64,000 nt of DNA from Desulfurococcales archaeon (GTDB taxonomy: Archaea > Thermoproteota > Thermoprotei_A > Sulfolobales > Desulfurococcaceae): NCBI GenBank assembly GCA_027022365.1, contig JALVYU010000030.1, positions 29,140-93,139 on the forward strand. Reading direction: 5' to 3'. This document shows, in pieces, positions 34,558-43,958 of the stretch (within the stretch, counting starts at the first letter, position 1; every line of letters starts with the position of its first letter). The notes beneath the pieces were generated by a model. That model did not search any database. It was not told where the DNA came from and worked only from the letters and a program-made list of their open reading frames with translations. A program made the translations under genes and the position numbers.

Positions 34558-35183
34558 CCGCTTCTCCATAAATCATATAGTTTCTTGAGCTTCTCAACGG
34601 GTTCCCTGCCCCAGTCATAATCTATCCTGAGATCGATTATCTTATCATACAGTATGCCGTACTCGGTCTGCCCCACCACTAGTAGAGCGGCTGTCTTGTC
34701 GCCCCTCCTATCACCGCCCAAGCTGGAGCCGTGCTGGAGAGCTATGAGTAGTGAGCGCGGGAGACCATGTGTTCCGAGGTTCTCGTCGAATACCCTGCAC
34801 ATAGTCTCCGGTATATCTGGGTCTGCTACGAGGTTTGCGATGCAGACAGAGTATCTCCCGATATACCCGCCGCTGTAGAATGGTATGTTTTTACCATTAT
34901 AGTAGGCTTTACCGAGCCTCGTATCGATAGCAGCGACTTGTCTCGACTCTGGATCGGGATCTTCTCTAATAGCTCTAAAGAGGGCTTCACGAGCACTCAG
35001 ACCCTGAGAGAGAAGATTGAGGATCAATGGTCCGAGGGAGGGATTCGTATAGGCCTGAGTAGCGACTCCGCCGACACCGGCGCGGGCCCATGGAACCCTC
35101 GAGCCCACTGCCACGCTTCCACTTGCAACAGCTACGCCTACGAGTCTTCTACTAGGATCATAGGCGACAATACTATATGTCAA
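34554..35183 (-). CDS. DUF1028 protein (Ntn-hydrolase-like)
   Basis: A 209-residue protein of the DUF1028 family: N-terminus TYSIVAYDPSRRLVGVAVAS, then SRVPWARAGVGGVATQAYTN, LLSQGLSAREAL and DTRLGKAYYNG, all family hallmarks. The fold is Ntn-hydrolase-like, with the Thr after the initiator as possible nucleophile. Activity is unknown; some relatives are linked to peptidase or acylase roles. Start TTG 35183 gives the family N-terminus. Monocistronic. Confidence 0.88.
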   Translation of the reverse strand: MTYSIVAYDPSRRLVGVAVASGSVAVGSRVPWARAGVGGVATQAYTNPSLGPLILNLLSQGLSAREALFRAIREDPDPESRQVAAIDTRLGKAYYNGKNIPFYSGGYIGRYSVCIANLVADPDIPETMCRVFDENLGTHGLPRSLLIALQHGSSLGGDRRGDKTAALLVVGQTEYGILYDKIIDLRIDYDWGREPVEKLKKLYDLWRSG

Positions 35184-35404
35184 CTATTTCACCGATAAGA
35201 AATGGTGTCGATGGACTAATAAAAATAAGGCCTATCTCCTCCCCCATTCATCTTGTCCTCCGTGTATAGTGTGGGTATTTCAGGTTGTTTTTGTCTACCC
35301 ATATATGGAATTATCCCGATACGGTTTCTTTTCCGAGATTTAAGCGTACAGGAACACCTGCTTGTTTATTCAATAGTATCGCGTCATGATTAAAATAAAG
35401 AAAA

Positions 35405-35920
35405 TTATCCTGCTTTAAGAGTAAACAATGGCAGAGGAACACCCCAATAAGTGGTTGCTATGGTTAGCCAAATCTCGGTTAAAACTATTACCAGCGCCAA
35501 GATTTTCACTGTTCTCGATGCTCTGATACATTCTTCGTCCGCATGCATGGCCAGTACTGCTCCCGTGAAACCTGAGAACCAAGTTATCGGTATAGTGACC
35601 GCTAGATCAACGGCGACGCCATAACTTGATAGCGGGCCTGTCACGGCTATGATGGAGTAGTAGTATAGGAATATCGATGAACACGTTATCAGCGTCATAA
35701 CCGCTAATCCTATTAACCCTGCTTTACGGCCTCTCGCTGCTAGTAGCGGCCAGGCGATAAGCGCGGCGTAGAACCCGATCTTTATGTGCTCCCACACAGC
35801 CTCACTAGATGCTAGGAACGGCAGCTTTACGTGGATAAGATCGCTTATCATATGTAGAAACGAGAATAAAACGAAGAAAAGCGTGGCTAGATATAATGAG
35901 TCCTTCATGGATTTATCCAT
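35405..35920 (-). CDS. DUF6512-like membrane protein
   Basis: A 171-residue protein with five membrane helices. After helix 1 comes the segment LASSEAVWEHIKIGFYAALI, a VWEH-K-GF pattern seen in DUF6512 and related proteins. Start chosen at ATG 35920 behind a GGGATGA; TTG 35950 adds ten polar residues. No catalytic motif. It stands alone; 221 bp upstream of the DUF1028 gene on the same strand contain only AT-rich spacer with a TGGGTA/TACCCA inverted repeat. Confidence 0.65.
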   Translation of the reverse strand: MDKSMKDSLYLATLFFVLFSFLHMISDLIHVKLPFLASSEAVWEHIKIGFYAALIAWPLLAARGRKAGLIGLAVMTLITCSSIFLYYYSIIAVTGPLSSYGVAVDLAVTIPITWFSGFTGAVLAMHADEECIRASRTVKILALVIVLTEIWLTIATTYWGVPLPLFTLKAG

Positions 35921-36061
35921 GCCTTGCTCATCCCTACCACTTACTGCCAATATGAATACTAGGCCCTACAACTTACAATAAATTTATTGGATGCCAAGGG
36001 CTCCCGCGGGAAAAGATATAATGGTTGCAAAGTAGAAGTCAAAGAGAAGACGGTGCATACA

Positions 36062-36337
36062 ATGCTTGCCAGGATATCCCGAGAGAAGATAGTTCTCCAG
36101 GAATTCATGACCCATTGGGATGTCAGGGCCGCCCTCGAGGAGATCAACAAGATACTGTTATCCAAGGGGATGAGGCCCCAATACTTCTTTGAGGGAACCC
36201 CGGTAATGGGGCAGGGTGGATTCAGCGTGATCATAAAGCTTGATAAACCATTGACAGGCATGGATGCACGCACTATTGCAAGGCTCCTCCGAAGCAGAGG
36301 CATAAAGATAATTTTTGAGGATGAAGACCTTGCCTGA
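36062..36337 (+). CDS. Small protein preceding xdhC
   Basis: Unrecognised, 91 residues from ATG 36062. GTG 36053 or TTG 35987 are in-frame alternatives; a TATA-like AAAGATATAATGG at 36012-36024 would place transcription start near 36045 and favours a short-leader start at 36053 or 36062. Predicted alpha/beta: a helical half (DVRAALEEINKILLSKGM) and a strand-rich half (GGFSVIIKLDKPLTGMDART). The 3' end overlaps xdhC by 17 bp, so it is co-translated with the molybdenum-hydroxylase maturation factor and may take part in it. Confidence 0.65.
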   Translation: MLARISREKIVLQEFMTHWDVRAALEEINKILLSKGMRPQYFFEGTPVMGQGGFSVIIKLDKPLTGMDARTIARLLRSRGIKIIFEDEDLA

Positions 36338-37163
36338 GGAGCTCAGAGTATTTGAGACGATCGTGGAGGAGCTCCGCAGGGACAACCCCGTGGTACTAGC
36401 CATGATTACGGACAAAAAAGGAAGCGGGCCACGAGATATGGGCGCTGTAATGGCGGTAACGATCGATGGGAGGAAGATAGGGAGTATTGGGGGAGGAGCC
36501 GTCGAGAAGTATATTCTCGAAGAAGCCCGCAAAGCACTCAGGGATCTCAGGACAAGGAAAAAGAAGTTCGCTCTCCGGAGAGAGAATATCCCACGGGATG
36601 CGATACCGACGAACCAGGTCTGCGGAGGAGTTGTTGAGATCATGCTCAAAGTCGTTCAGCCGCCACCCAGAATAGTGGTTGTAGGGGCGGGTAATGTCGG
36701 GAAGCCGCTGGCTGACATGGCTAATACACTTGGCTATCGCGTGGTAGTCCTAGACACTGATCCCGGGCTCGCCAACCATGAGAGATACCCTTATGCTGAG
36801 CATGTGGAGAACGGCCCCGTCGAGGAACTCGTTCTGAAGTACGCCGTTAAGCCGTGGCACTACGTCGTAATAGTTTATGGCGAGGTAGAGACGGATAGAA
36901 AGACTCTCGAAAATCTTCTCAAGAAAGGCTTCCCCGGACATATATGGCTACTCTGTAGTAGGAAAAGAGCCGAATACACCCTTAACAAGATCAGGGAGGC
37001 GGGCATAGACCCGGACAAGTACATGGACAGAATACATATGCCTGCAGGACTAGACATAGGCGCAGACACGCCCGCCGAGATAGCTGTTAGTATTTTGGCT
37101 GAAATAATAGCCGTTATGAGAGGCCGTAAACCACCCATAAGGTCTCTAAGTATTTATTCCTAG
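36321..37163 (+). CDS. xdhC: XdhC/CoxF-family Mo-hydroxylase maturation protein
   Basis: A 280-residue XdhC protein. XdhC_CoxI N-domain with KKGSGPRDMGAVMAVT and GSIGGGAVEKYIL, a Cys in NQVCGGVVEIML, and a Rossmann C-domain starting IVVVGAGNVGKPLADMANTL, ending GLDIGADTPAEIAVSILAEI. Family members bind the molybdenum cofactor, promote its sulfuration and insert it into xanthine-dehydrogenase-type enzymes; the likely client is the hydroxylase at 18257-22095. ATG 36321 preferred over TTG 36315. Overlaps the preceding small gene. Confidence 0.92.
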   Translation: MKTLPEELRVFETIVEELRRDNPVVLAMITDKKGSGPRDMGAVMAVTIDGRKIGSIGGGAVEKYILEEARKALRDLRTRKKKFALRRENIPRDAIPTNQVCGGVVEIMLKVVQPPPRIVVVGAGNVGKPLADMANTLGYRVVVLDTDPGLANHERYPYAEHVENGPVEELVLKYAVKPWHYVVIVYGEVETDRKTLENLLKKGFPGHIWLLCSRKRAEYTLNKIREAGIDPDKYMDRIHMPAGLDIGADTPAEIAVSILAEIIAVMRGRKPPIRSLSIYS

Positions 37164-37556
37164 CAAACTAGGTACTCGGCCTAGAACATGATCTTCTCAT
37201 CACTCTTGCGTTTTTAAAATACAGTGGACGGCTAGAGTATAGATAGTAGGCAAAATATGAAAAACATAGTGATAGCCCCAATAACTAACCTGGTACAAAT
37301 TCTTCAAATAACAATAAATGCCCAAACCGATGTAGTCTGGAAATAATTATCAACAAGCACTCATTCATATGTATAGGCATTTCGTGACCGTTCAGCCGGT
37401 AGATCTATGAAAGCATCAAAGTAGCATGTACCGGGTACGGCTACACGATGGTCCCCTCCTTGGCTCCCGGAGCCTATCCTTAATTATTTTTTGTAGTGTA
37501 TAGGTGATATTTCGTTGTAATATGTTGAAACATGGAGCCCTGGGAGGCATTGTGGA
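37164..37556. other. 393-bp non-coding stretch with hairpins
   Basis: No coding frame. AT-rich to about 37380, then a more GC-balanced part with the inverted repeat GTACC-G-GGTAC (37428-37438) and a short stem GGCTC-CCG-GAGCC (37462-37474) followed by six T at 37487-37492. It could be an untranslated RNA ending in a hairpin/T-tract, or just leader DNA of the MFS gene. No tRNA fold was found. Confidence 0.4.
37462..37492 (+). terminator. Hairpin plus T-tract
   Basis: Five-bp GC stem (GGCTC/GAGCC, three-base loop) followed after 12 bases by TTTTTT. It resembles an intrinsic terminator, but archaea mostly rely on the T-tract alone, so this is tentative. Confidence 0.35.
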
Positions 37557-38720
37557 TTGACTGCCGCCCTACCGCCATGGATAGTAAAGATCAGGGAGAG
37601 AACGCCATTATGGATACTGGGCTTCAGCTTCTCAATGCTGCTCAGCAACCTTAGCTATGGGATGTACCTTGTTCTATCACGTGATCTCGTAAAAACCATT
37701 CTCGGCGACAACTACGGGTTCATGACAATGCTCGTCGCTGCAGAGACCCTCCCGCTACTATTCAGTGCGCTGGGTGGCGGCCTAGCAGATGTTGTGGGGA
37801 GAAGAACAATTCTTCTGGTAAGCGTAGCAGGCGCGATCCCCTTATTCCTCATGGGTGTCACGAGCATATATTATCTCCCAGTACTGGCAGCCCTGTACAT
37901 GGCGATGTGGAGTCTCGCATGGCCATCCATAACAGGAGCTCTACTACACGCCACAGGCAGTAGCGGGAGAAGCTACGGCTTCTACATGATGTGGGCGACC
38001 ATAGGATGGGGTATCGGGGGACCATTAGGCGGTATTCTCGAGCAAGTTCTCGGCCCATCGGCCACGTTCTATTTATCAGCTATTATCTATGCACTCTCAG
38101 CCATAATACCATACTTATCATTTCCGGAACACGTAACTGGAGGGACAGCACATATACGCGAGGTCCTTGAGGGTGCTAGGCTAGCCCTATACACTTTCAT
38201 GGCCGGATCACTCGTCTTCGCGGGTCTGAACCTCTTCTTCGGCAGCTATGCATTAAGACTAAGACAGATAGCGGGGTCATCAAGCTTCTTCGGAGTAGTC
38301 TACACATTGTTACCCGCAATAATAGGCGCGGTGGCCCGGCCCCTCGTGGGAATATTATCGGACAAGATAAGGCCCGTCTATGTAGCATTTATGGGGGCAG
38401 TCATCGAGGCCGCCCTGATGGTACTCCTATACTTTGCCTGGGGATGGACGGCCATACTGATCTGGCTCGTCCCCGCGTTCCCCTTCCTAGACCAAGGATA
38501 CACGATGCTATTATCCAGAAGGCTGCCGGGGAGGCTACAGGCGCTGGCAGCCGGAATAAGGCTCACAATGTCGAGTCTCGGCGGGGCCATAGTCCTCATA
38601 ATATCCTTCACGCCGGTCGTTAAATCCCTTCTAACCATAACAATAATTAGTGAGACACTGATCATTCTATCCTGTATAATGCTTGGTTTAAGCATATATG
38701 TAAGGAAATCATATATGTAA
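37557..38720 (+). CDS. MFS transporter
   Basis: Major facilitator carrier, 387 residues, about 12 helices. Motif A in the first inter-helix loop is GGGLADVVGRRTILL; the second half repeats it weakly as VGILSDKIRPVY. TTG 37557 is preceded by GGGAGG at the right distance. Substrate unknown. The downstream transglutaminase-like gene starts 16 bases after its stop and may share the transcript. Confidence 0.9.
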   Translation: MTAALPPWIVKIRERTPLWILGFSFSMLLSNLSYGMYLVLSRDLVKTILGDNYGFMTMLVAAETLPLLFSALGGGLADVVGRRTILLVSVAGAIPLFLMGVTSIYYLPVLAALYMAMWSLAWPSITGALLHATGSSGRSYGFYMMWATIGWGIGGPLGGILEQVLGPSATFYLSAIIYALSAIIPYLSFPEHVTGGTAHIREVLEGARLALYTFMAGSLVFAGLNLFFGSYALRLRQIAGSSSFFGVVYTLLPAIIGAVARPLVGILSDKIRPVYVAFMGAVIEAALMVLLYFAWGWTAILIWLVPAFPFLDQGYTMLLSRRLPGRLQALAAGIRLTMSSLGGAIVLIISFTPVVKSLLTITIISETLIILSCIMLGLSIYVRKSYM

Positions 38721-38736
38721 GGGGGAGAGTAGTGCT

Positions 38737-41130
38737 ATGAAAACATGTAAGAACAAGCTCTTGGCATCTGTGATAATCATCGCTATGATCGCTGTAGCCG
38801 TATGGTTGAGTATATGGTATTCCGGGCAGACACGAATTAATCCCCAAAACAATACTACGACATCCCAGCAAACCCTGCCCCCTAATCATACGGAAACGGG
38901 AGTGTCGAAGACACTACGGACTCCTCCGCCCCGCTCGACGTTAAAGCGTATTCTCTCTATAATAGGAGCGGACAAGCGACTGGGTAAAGCAGTCGTCCTC
39001 GACGCTGCCCCATGGAATAATGTCCCGCCATCGCCTTACCCAAGCCTTCCATTCTCAGAGTACCTACCCATCCCAAACAATACCGCTTATCTGCATAGCT
39101 TCGCGGAGGCGCTGGTCAAAGGCAGACCCGTAGGTTACCGAGAATACATGTTACCTGAGGGTGTAGCATTAATCGTTGTTGAGACGAGGTACAAGGGTGG
39201 AGAATACTCGATAATATACTCGTTCATAGAAAACATAACGGAGTGGGCTTCAAAGCTGGCACAGTACTCCGTCATAACATTATCTCTCGGCACCACATGC
39301 GAAGACGCTCTATCAAGGCTTCTCAGAAGCAATCTCACAGAGAGCCGGGACATAATATGGAGGATACCATTTCCATGGAACGGCTCAGCACAAGATACTG
39401 TGATGAACGCCCTGGCACTCGTGGAAATGCCCGTATTCGGCCATGAATGGCCGCTGAGCCTGAGGCTCCTCGAAGAGAAGATGGCGTGGACATTTATAGC
39501 TTCCCCAGCAATATTCTACGCATTAAATCAGACTCTCCCCCCACACATAAGTCCTGGCCAGATATATGTTGATGTACTCCCCCGAGTAGTTAAAGTAGTA
39601 GTACTTCCCGGCGTAACATATTATCCGGTCACAAAGTATTATGAGAGCCCGGTCATGATCAGGTTGACTGGTAGAGGAGTATGTAAAGACTATGCATATG
39701 CAACGGCTTTCCTCGCGGACTCACTAGGGCTGATAGCGGTAGACATGTTCGGTGTAGACCCGAGGACGGGCGTAAATCATTCCCTGTCGGGGATAATCAT
39801 ACCCTCAAGCATGGGGATCGGGAAGGGCGTCCAGATAATACCCGATATAGACGGCGATAACGCCAAGGAATATTTATTCCCACTCGTCGACACGGCTAAA
39901 GTACCGTTGAATCTCCTCGTTAAAGCAGGTTTCACAAAGCACATGATAATCGATCCTGGGATACCCATCCTAGGAATGGATCCGTATAGGGAGGACATTG
40001 ATTACTACTGGTACGTCCAGTACCTCGAAGGCCTAGATAAAGACTATAGAAGCATACCCCAGCCCTTCAAGCCGCCGTGGGCAGACAATATAGACAAGCA
40101 GATGCTACAGATTGCACACCTATACACCGGTATAACGACTAACTATACATGGCTAGCCGTCGAACTGGTCAGGAAAGGCGGAATAACAAGTAGGACATTC
40201 TCATGGTTTGATATAGGGCCGGTAAGTGTACAGGAAGCCTTCAACCTAGCATTATCGGAGGCACCATTAGACATTACAACCTATACTCCAAAGAAATGGA
40301 TCGAGGTATTCACCGAGTTTTTCACAGAAAGAATAACTACCCCATTCATTATGATGGCTAGTCCCCTACATATAGGTAGACCCGCGGCAGGCATACCGAA
40401 GTGGTATTGGAACCTAATATATAGGCTTTGGAGCATAGGCTCAACAATCACTTCACCCAACAGTAACGGTAACGGAAACAAGCCCACAAAGTTATTATAC
40501 ATGACAGCCTACCCGATCTTTCAGCACAAGAATAATACATATGTATTTCTCTTATTCCGGGGAGAGAAAATAATCAATGGTACAAGGTATATCGTCTCAA
40601 TAATACCTACAGCCAGAAAAGGATTAGTAGGGGTAATCGTTGCCATAGGGTCGCATATATATGAGTTCCTCTACAAAGTCACCCCAAGTGATTGGCCAGT
40701 GCTACGCATAGATAAGAGCTTTGATGGTTATGGCGGATTAGTTGTCCGGATAAACCGTACCTTTGAGTATAGGGTGCACATTAAGATTAATAAGACTGGT
40801 AACAAATTGGTTGTGAGATCTAAATATTCCGGTGAATTCCTTGATTTTACATACTACATCAATATTAGAGACAATATGTTTTATATGAAGGTCGATATTG
40901 TAGGAGGCCTTCCACCGATCCTAGCTGCAGAGATAATAGTACATTACAAGGGAGACAAGGGGTACGAGGAACTAAAACCTTATGTGTATACACACGGGAC
41001 AACTGGCGGCATAGTAGATACGGGTGAGCACTTATCACTAATAGGTACTCTTAGTGATATCGACTACATAGTGGTCTACGTCCAGGCAATGGCGGGTTAT
41101 CTAACTATATATTTCGATCTCTCCTCCTGA
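38737..41130 (+). CDS. Large transglutaminase-like surface protein A
   Basis: A 797-residue exported or membrane-anchored protein. Anchor/signal helix at about 7-25, then a Thr/Asn/Pro-rich linker. A transglutaminase-like core is suggested by RLTGRGVCKDYAYATAFLA with C316, the following GVNHSLSG (His) and PDIDGDNAKEYLFPL (Asp). Flanking domains are beta-rich and Asn/Tyr-rich, with possible N-glycosylation sites, as expected outside the cell. A full-length paralogue lies at 52987-55374 with the Cys at the same position. Substrate unknown; peptide or pseudomurein-like cleavage or crosslinking would be guesses. Overlaps the next, convergent gene by 26 bp. Confidence 0.75.
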   Translation: MKTCKNKLLASVIIIAMIAVAVWLSIWYSGQTRINPQNNTTTSQQTLPPNHTETGVSKTLRTPPPRSTLKRILSIIGADKRLGKAVVLDAAPWNNVPPSPYPSLPFSEYLPIPNNTAYLHSFAEALVKGRPVGYREYMLPEGVALIVVETRYKGGEYSIIYSFIENITEWASKLAQYSVITLSLGTTCEDALSRLLRSNLTESRDIIWRIPFPWNGSAQDTVMNALALVEMPVFGHEWPLSLRLLEEKMAWTFIASPAIFYALNQTLPPHISPGQIYVDVLPRVVKVVVLPGVTYYPVTKYYESPVMIRLTGRGVCKDYAYATAFLADSLGLIAVDMFGVDPRTGVNHSLSGIIIPSSMGIGKGVQIIPDIDGDNAKEYLFPLVDTAKVPLNLLVKAGFTKHMIIDPGIPILGMDPYREDIDYYWYVQYLEGLDKDYRSIPQPFKPPWADNIDKQMLQIAHLYTGITTNYTWLAVELVRKGGITSRTFSWFDIGPVSVQEAFNLALSEAPLDITTYTPKKWIEVFTEFFTERITTPFIMMASPLHIGRPAAGIPKWYWNLIYRLWSIGSTITSPNSNGNGNKPTKLLYMTAYPIFQHKNNTYVFLLFRGEKIINGTRYIVSIIPTARKGLVGVIVAIGSHIYEFLYKVTPSDWPVLRIDKSFDGYGGLVVRINRTFEYRVHIKINKTGNKLVVRSKYSGEFLDFTYYINIRDNMFYMKVDIVGGLPPILAAEIIVHYKGDKGYEELKPYVYTHGTTGGIVDTGEHLSLIGTLSDIDYIVVYVQAMAGYLTIYFDLSS

Positions 41131-41647
41131 GGCAGCGTTTTATACTGTCTGGTGTGGGCAGCATAGGGGTTTTACGCATGTATTCCCTGTACTTGTCGCC
41201 CCAGTACTCGATCAGTTCTTTCTCCTCTATTTTCATGAGGATTACCCAGAAAGGTATCGTGGCGAGCCAGGCAACTAGTCCTGGCAAGCTCCCTTGGATT
41301 AATGGTATGCTCAGCTGGTTAATCATAGTCCAGAAGTAGAATGGATGCCTGCACAGGCTGTAGGGGCCCCAAGTAATTAGTTCTGGGAAGTCGGAGGGCT
41401 TATCGTGTCTCTCGGGGAATAATCTATGTAGACGCATCATCTGACAAATAGAATAGAGGAAAAGAAGCCCGCCAATGATTAGAAGCAGTGGTTGGAGAAA
41501 CAATAGTCTTGGGCCATAAAAGGATAATAACACAATTACAAGGTATGATAGGATGAATAATGGTCTTCTAATCCTGGTGCTCTCCATGAGTTTACCACCG
41601 GAGACAAAGCCACATATTTCCGATGAGGTTTCGAAGCATTCTTGCAT
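41105..41647 (-). CDS. Isoprenylcysteine carboxyl methyltransferase-like membrane protein
   Basis: A 180-residue protein of the PEMT/ICMT family with four or five helices. The SAM-binding end is intact: LITWGPYSLCRHPFYFWTM, then EEKELIEYWGDKYREYMRKT, the ICMT/PEMT pattern (GPY-x-RHP-x-Y...EE). Methylates a lipid, thiol or carboxyl group at the membrane; archaeal substrates are unknown. The first 20 residues lack family character, so ATG 41587 (MESTRIRRPLF) is a possible start. Confidence 0.85.
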   Translation of the reverse strand: MQECFETSSEICGFVSGGKLMESTRIRRPLFILSYLVIVLLSFYGPRLLFLQPLLLIIGGLLFLYSICQMMRLHRLFPERHDKPSDFPELITWGPYSLCRHPFYFWTMINQLSIPLIQGSLPGLVAWLATIPFWVILMKIEEKELIEYWGDKYREYMRKTPMLPTPDSIKRCLRRRDRNI

Positions 41648-41680
41648 AATAGTAGTTCTGTAAAGATCTCTGTAAATAAG

Positions 41681-42301
41681 CTATTTCTTCATATAGAATT
41701 TAATTCTATTGAGATCATTGGGCGTGTCAAGATCAAGTATTATTCCGGGAAACCACAGCTCTAAGACCAAGGTATTCCGCCGGTATTTCCTGGTCAATTC
41801 CTTTAATCCTCTCTTTTCTTCCGATATGCCTAGTATTTCGGGCACGGTCTCCCTTGTAAAGAGTATTGGGTGTCCCTTCCTTTCATTGTATGACGCAACT
41901 ATTATCCTATAGAGATCTCTGCTTATGACATGTTTTTCCGTTATAAACCTATATACTAGAGGATGGATCCAAGCAGCATCCCCAGGCGTGATGAATACTC
42001 CGCGGTACGCCTTTATGTTTTTCACGACATAGCCTACACCGGCTTTAACGCTTGATGACATACCTTCATAGTAGTTCTTGTTATATACTTCAACATAGTT
42101 TAGGTTGCTCAGAGCGTCAATGATCTTTTTCCTCATATACCCGGTAACCACTACTACGGGGCCTACGCCCGCCTCTAGAGCATTCTCGACAGTCATCCTA
42201 ACAACGGGTTTACCCGGCTCGTACTCGTAGAGAAGCTTATTTCCGGGGAATCTCTTGCTAAGCCCGGCGGCCAACACTATTATTGGGTATTCGTGTACCA
42301 C
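41681..42301 (-). CDS. MobA/MocA-like nucleotidyltransferase
   Basis: NTP-transferase fold, 206 residues. Nucleotide-binding signature VLAAGLSKRFPGNKLL (about 9-24), VVVVTGYMRKKI, the MSSSVKAGV segment and FITPGDAAWIHP, typical of MocA (molybdopterin cytidylyltransferase) rather than sugar-nucleotide enzymes. Likely makes the molybdopterin-cytosine dinucleotide used by the hydroxylase at 18-22 kb, with XdhC at 36 kb. Other MobA-like proteins handle F420 side chains or inositol phosphates, so this is a strong inference, not proof. Confidence 0.87.
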   Translation of the reverse strand: MVHEYPIIVLAAGLSKRFPGNKLLYEYEPGKPVVRMTVENALEAGVGPVVVVTGYMRKKIIDALSNLNYVEVYNKNYYEGMSSSVKAGVGYVVKNIKAYRGVFITPGDAAWIHPLVYRFITEKHVISRDLYRIIVASYNERKGHPILFTRETVPEILGISEEKRGLKELTRKYRRNTLVLELWFPGIILDLDTPNDLNRIKFYMKK

Positions 42302-42392
42302 TTCTGATACCCATATGCGTGCTTGGTCTCCGGTCTTTATCCTATCATTATAGATAGGGTGTTTATACCTACGAGTGAAATGATGAAAAACG

Positions 42393-43481
42393 TCAGCCCC
42401 CTATTTTTATGGATCCTCCGAATAGTCCTCCCTTCTTTATTATGAAGACTAGCTTTCCACGCCAGTACCTAGCTACCCGCTTATATATATTTTTGAAGAC
42501 GGATTCCACATCGGCCATTTTCCAGGAATCCTTCGTTGGGTTAAACACTATTTCTAGCCCTCCGTCAGGAGTCGCCCTGTAAGTTACCGATTTTATTGTG
42601 ACATCTTCTTTATTGGCGAGTATGATTGATTCGCCCACTATACGTGCAGCGTACATGTCTTCTCTCCGCTCGAGCACAAGTTCTCTGCGGTAGTCGCCGA
42701 AACTTATTCCCAGTTTCGCCCTTGCAGGATAACCATAGGCCTCGACATATTTCGAGAACAGGGCATACAGCATTACTTCGGGGTCGAGCCACGGGGTCAC
42801 GGGCTCCATCAGAGCATCTATTAAGCACGTATTTCTCTCTCTTTTAATGGTAACAGATATGGGTGTGAAGCCTAAGTCTATAAGAATATTCTTCATTTCC
42901 TTCTCAAGATCTATTACGGGTTTTTGTTGCTTCTCCCTAATAGCTTCTAGGCTAGGCTTTTCTTCACGTGTCTGAGGCGCGGGACGCGGCTTTTCAGACG
43001 GCCCTAATGAGGGGGTTTTCAGCCTAGGCTTTTCCTCCTCTTTACTTGGCTTCGGAGCTTGTTTACCCGGCTTTGCCGTAGCTGGTTTTAAGCTCGGTAT
43101 CTTTTTGTCCTTGAATATGTCAAGCAATATGTCCTCGGGGACCTTGTATACGTCGATCCATTTCGCGGTGCAGCGAGTTCTTAGCTTTGCAATACGGTTC
43201 CATGCTTGTTCTCCATATATTTTTTGGCCGGAAATACTCATTATGGCCGCTATTACTAGGCCTCCTAAAACATATAATGTGGCTTCCGCTTCCTCGCCGT
43301 TCTCCTCGAATCGGATCACGATCTTGTAGAAGCCCCGTGCAAGAGAATCTATCCATTCCCTCTTGATCCACTCGCATGCTGCGGAGCCGCTGTGGCTAAG
43401 GATGGGTTCTTGGATCAGTGTTATCCGTGCCTTGATTAAAGCGGAATCAAATATTCTGCTTGACTCCTCTATACTTGTCAA
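42393..43481 (-). CDS. Two-domain protein of unknown function
   Basis: Unrecognised, 362 residues, no membrane helices. N-terminal alpha/beta domain (about 1-130), a Pro/Lys/Glu-rich disordered linker (about 133-185), and a C-terminal domain with KNILIDLGFTPISVTIKRER and a second half (VTIKSVTYRATPDGGLEIVF; WRGKLVFIIKKGGLFGG) that look like two related alpha/beta halves. The linker implies two tethered modules. No nucleotide or metal motif is visible. It lies alone, upstream of the MobA-like gene on the same strand (gap 91 bp). Confidence 0.7.
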   Translation of the reverse strand: MTSIEESSRIFDSALIKARITLIQEPILSHSGSAACEWIKREWIDSLARGFYKIVIRFEENGEEAEATLYVLGGLVIAAIMSISGQKIYGEQAWNRIAKLRTRCTAKWIDVYKVPEDILLDIFKDKKIPSLKPATAKPGKQAPKPSKEEEKPRLKTPSLGPSEKPRPAPQTREEKPSLEAIREKQQKPVIDLEKEMKNILIDLGFTPISVTIKRERNTCLIDALMEPVTPWLDPEVMLYALFSKYVEAYGYPARAKLGISFGDYRRELVLERREDMYAARIVGESIILANKEDVTIKSVTYRATPDGGLEIVFNPTKDSWKMADVESVFKNIYKRVARYWRGKLVFIIKKGGLFGGSIKIGG

Positions 43482-43643
43482 GGCTCATTCTCTCCGTATT
43501 CTATGAGGAGATGTTTTACTTCACTATGTTATCGTAGTTTAAAATATTAATTCTTATCTTATCAATCGATACACGTATAGTATATAAACAAGTATATATT
43601 GCAGCGTAATTATATGTACTAGGACTACAAATTAGGTTATGCC

Positions 43644-43958
43644 CTAATAATTCATCACTTTGTCTAAGGTCTTCTGTCCCACCGCATCATTGTATGCCCG
43701 CCTCAGGCCATCGAGAATATCCTCTGGGGTGATGCCTAGGAGCGAGGAATCCTCAATGAGCCTCCTAGTCTTAATAAGTGCCTCGCCAAGCCTGCATCCC
43801 GGAAGCTTCTTCTCAATATCATTTATGAGGGTCTCGGGATACGCGAAGAAATCGCCGCTTATAAAACACTTTCTTATTACCCCCCGGTCATCTACTAAGA
43901 GATCAATAACTAGGGTCTTCCCAGCCCGGGATCTTATGATGCTCCTGCCCCACCTCAT
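43644..43958 (-). CDS. lplB: Lipoate-protein ligase accessory subunit LplB
   Basis: C-terminal (lipoate ligase C) domain as a separate protein, 104 residues. WGRSIIRSRAGKTLVIDLLV and FISGDFFAYPE...L-IN-DIEKKLPG followed by GITPEDILDGLRRA are the family pattern. With LplA it forms the two-protein ligase known from Thermoplasma, where LplB is needed for lipoate activation. ATG 43958 overlaps the lplA stop as ATGA; GTG 43973 is an alternative. No lipoyl-domain substrate protein is encoded in the window. Confidence 0.88.
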   Translation of the reverse strand: MRWGRSIIRSRAGKTLVIDLLVDDRGVIRKCFISGDFFAYPETLINDIEKKLPGCRLGEALIKTRRLIEDSSLLGITPEDILDGLRRAYNDAVGQKTLDKVMNY

